A DNA stretch of 64,000 nucleotides from Flaviflagellibacter deserti. Its GTDB lineage: Bacteria > Pseudomonadota > Alphaproteobacteria > Rhizobiales > Methylopilaceae. Below are positions 63,036 through 64,000 of this stretch, piece by piece. A model generated the notes under the pieces. The model was given only the letters and a program-made list of their open reading frames with translations. It was not told the origin of the DNA and ran no database searches. The stretch spans positions 682,001 to 746,000 of the forward strand of contig NZ_JBHSJF010000006.1 in the NCBI RefSeq assembly GCF_042652085.1. Reading direction: 5' to 3'. Each line of letters starts with the position of its first letter. The stretch's first letter is position 1. A program made the translations under genes and the position numbers.

Positions 63036-63137
63036 ATGATCAGACGACTTATCAAAGCCGCCTTCCTAGTCTGGATCGCCAAGAAGTTCGTTGGCCGCGG
63101 CCACGACGACCGCCGTACCGGGACGCGACGCGCCTAG
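63036..63137 (+). CDS. 33-residue basic small protein
   Basis: MIRRLIKAAFLVWIAKKFVG-RGHDDRRTGTRRA. A strong ribosome-binding site (GAGGAGG) stands eight bases before the ATG, which is the best support. The first 20 residues form an amphipathic, membrane-seeking helix with Arg and Lys flanks, and the tail is very basic. It resembles short DUF6203-type proteins. The stop overlaps the convergent rlmE stop by four bases. Confidence 0.65.
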   Translation: MIRRLIKAAFLVWIAKKFVGRGHDDRRTGTRRA

Positions 63138-63856
63138 TTCGTTCCGCGAAAGCCTGTAGCCAGGACATAAAGCTCCGACGAGCCCTGGCGGCTCGCCGGC
63201 GGCTTGACGTGCTTGACGGTCTGATAGTCGCGCTTCAACTGCGCCAATAGCTCACCCTCTGTGCCGCCCTGAAGCACCTTCGCGAGGAACTTCCCGCCTG
63301 GTGAGAGAACCTCGCGGGCAAAATCCATGGCTATCTCGACGAGGCCGAGCGTCCGAAGCTTGTCGGTCTGCCGATGGCCCGTTGTGTTCGCCGCCATGTC
63401 AGACAGGACGACGTCGGCCTGACCGCCGAGCATTTCCTTGAGAACGTCGGGTGCGCTGGGATCAAGGAAATCGATCTGCGCGAACTCCACGCCGGTGATT
63501 GTCGGCATGTCGAGAATGTCGATCGCGACGATCTTGCCTCTGGGGCCGACCTTCTCGGCGGCGAACTGGCTCCATCCGCCGGGCGCCGCGCCGAGATCGA
63601 CGATCCGGTCGCCGGGTTTCAGCAGGTGATGCTGCTGATCGATCTCGATCAGCTTGTATGCAGCGCGCGACCGATAGCCCTCGCGCTTGGCGCGGGCGAC
63701 ATAGGGGTCGTTGATCTGGCGCTGGAGCCATAGCTGCTGGGATGTGGTGCGGCCACGGGCGGTCTTGAGCCGCTTCGACAGATCGCGCCCGCTGGTGCCG
63801 CCAGCGCCGCCGCTTCGTTTTGCCGTCACGCGCTTGCCCTTGAAGAACGGCGCCAT
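63134..63856 (-). CDS. rlmE: 23S rRNA (uridine-2552-2'-O)-methyltransferase (RlmE/FtsJ)
   Basis: 240 residues with the RrmJ fold. After a basic, Gly/Ser-rich N-terminal extension of about 35 residues come YVARAKREGYRSRAAYKLIEID (first catalytic Lys), VDLGAAPGGWSQFAAEKVG as the SAM loop, VVLSDMAANTTGHRQTD (catalytic Asp), FLAKVLQGG (Lys) and a C-terminal SSELYVLATGFRG (Glu). All four K-D-K-E residues are present. It overlaps the upstream phosphatase gene by 31 bases, so translation is likely coupled. Confidence 0.95.
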   Translation of the reverse strand: MAPFFKGKRVTAKRSGGAGGTSGRDLSKRLKTARGRTTSQQLWLQRQINDPYVARAKREGYRSRAAYKLIEIDQQHHLLKPGDRIVDLGAAPGGWSQFAAEKVGPRGKIVAIDILDMPTITGVEFAQIDFLDPSAPDVLKEMLGGQADVVLSDMAANTTGHRQTDKLRTLGLVEIAMDFAREVLSPGGKFLAKVLQGGTEGELLAQLKRDYQTVKHVKPPASRQGSSELYVLATGFRGTN

Positions 63857-64000
63857 ACGCCGTCGGCCTGCATCAGCTCGATCAGGATGCCCTCGCGCAA
63901 ACCCCGATCGGCGACGCGGAGGCGGGCGCAGGGGAAGGCGCGGCGGAAGGCTTCGAGGATGGCGCAGCCGGCGAGCACGAGGTCGGCGCGCTCGCGGCCG
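63826..64000 (-). CDS. Ppx/GppA-family phosphatase, C-terminal part (start outside window)
   Basis: The last 57 codons are visible: GRERADLVLAGCAILEAFRR, then CARLRVADRGLREGIL and a stop at 63826. ADRGLREGIL is the terminal motif of the exopolyphosphatase/guanosine-pentaphosphatase family. A Ppx/GppA gene upstream of rlmE is a common alphaproteobacterial pair. Exact substrate (polyphosphate or pppGpp) cannot be told from this piece. Confidence 0.85.
   Translation of the reverse strand, partial: GRERADLVLAGCAILEAFRRAFPCARLRVADRGLREGILIELMQADGVWRRSSRASA

Overview
The window looks like a chromosomal segment of a GC-rich alphaproteobacterium, probably of the order Hyphomicrobiales (Rhizobiales). 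Pointers are a BA14K-family secreted protein, an Omp25/RopB-type beta-barrel, an NDUFS4-like complex I subunit, a PHA-granule-region protein, TrmFO, direct-repeat SOS boxes of the form GTTC-N7-GTTC, and a NadQ-type palindrome in front of nadABC. Genus cannot be told from the sequence alone. No rRNA, CRISPR array, prophage, integrase or insertion sequence was seen.

Layout: 1-3.7 kb, PilZ-protein tail and the convergent nadA-nadB-nadC operon. 3.9-5.6 kb, argC and a CxxC protein. 5.6-8.7 kb, a marR-emrA-emrB efflux operon. 8.8-12.7 kb, a small lipoprotein, an AlaC-type aminotransferase, homoserine dehydrogenase and class II fructose-bisphosphatase. 12.8-18.5 kb, a fatty-acid beta-oxidation operon fadE-fadI-fadJ. 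18.6-20.5 kb, a double-domain KaiC-like ATPase followed by a stand-alone receiver protein. 20.5-23.8 kb, a thioredoxin-reductase-like enzyme, an ABC-F ATPase, tRNA-Arg, the complex I subunit and tRNA-Pro. 24-25.8 kb, envelope and secreted proteins. 25.8-32.9 kb, gyrA, coaD, two cyclophilins, queA-tgt and tRNA-Lys. 33-36.2 kb, a DUF2934 protein, a flavoprotein, a YihY-type membrane protein and lexA. 36.2-37.1 kb is a graveyard: a frameshifted Fur-family gene and two oppositely oriented pieces of a broken ABC-transporter ATPase gene. 37.1-44.6 kb, trmFO, a TIGR03862-type flavoprotein, a membrane protein and the divergent uvrA/ssb pair with an SOS box between them. 44.7-53.8 kb, DUF4142, MetC-like lyase, AI-2E transporter, sulfurtransferase, glyoxalase, double cold-shock protein, DUF192, PHA-region protein, receiver protein, ArsC/Spx-like protein, SDR, and a DUF1963 protein. 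54-64 kb, a DUF899 pair, guaA, an Aat-like transferase, rsmB, DoxX, MAPEG, guaB, an MFS transporter, rlmE and the tail of a Ppx/GppA phosphatase.

Most of the window is housekeeping: NAD, arginine, threonine/methionine and GMP synthesis, tRNA and rRNA modification, DNA repair and topology. The parts worth a second look are: an apparent AUC start codon of fadI next to a probable one-base change at the end of fadE; the KaiC-like/receiver pair, which keeps a Ser-Ser pair at the clock phosphosite; the fur/ABC pseudogene cluster; the tandem palindromes in front of the DUF899 gene; and several enzymes with altered key residues (Tgt, Aat-like, GyrA, UvrA).
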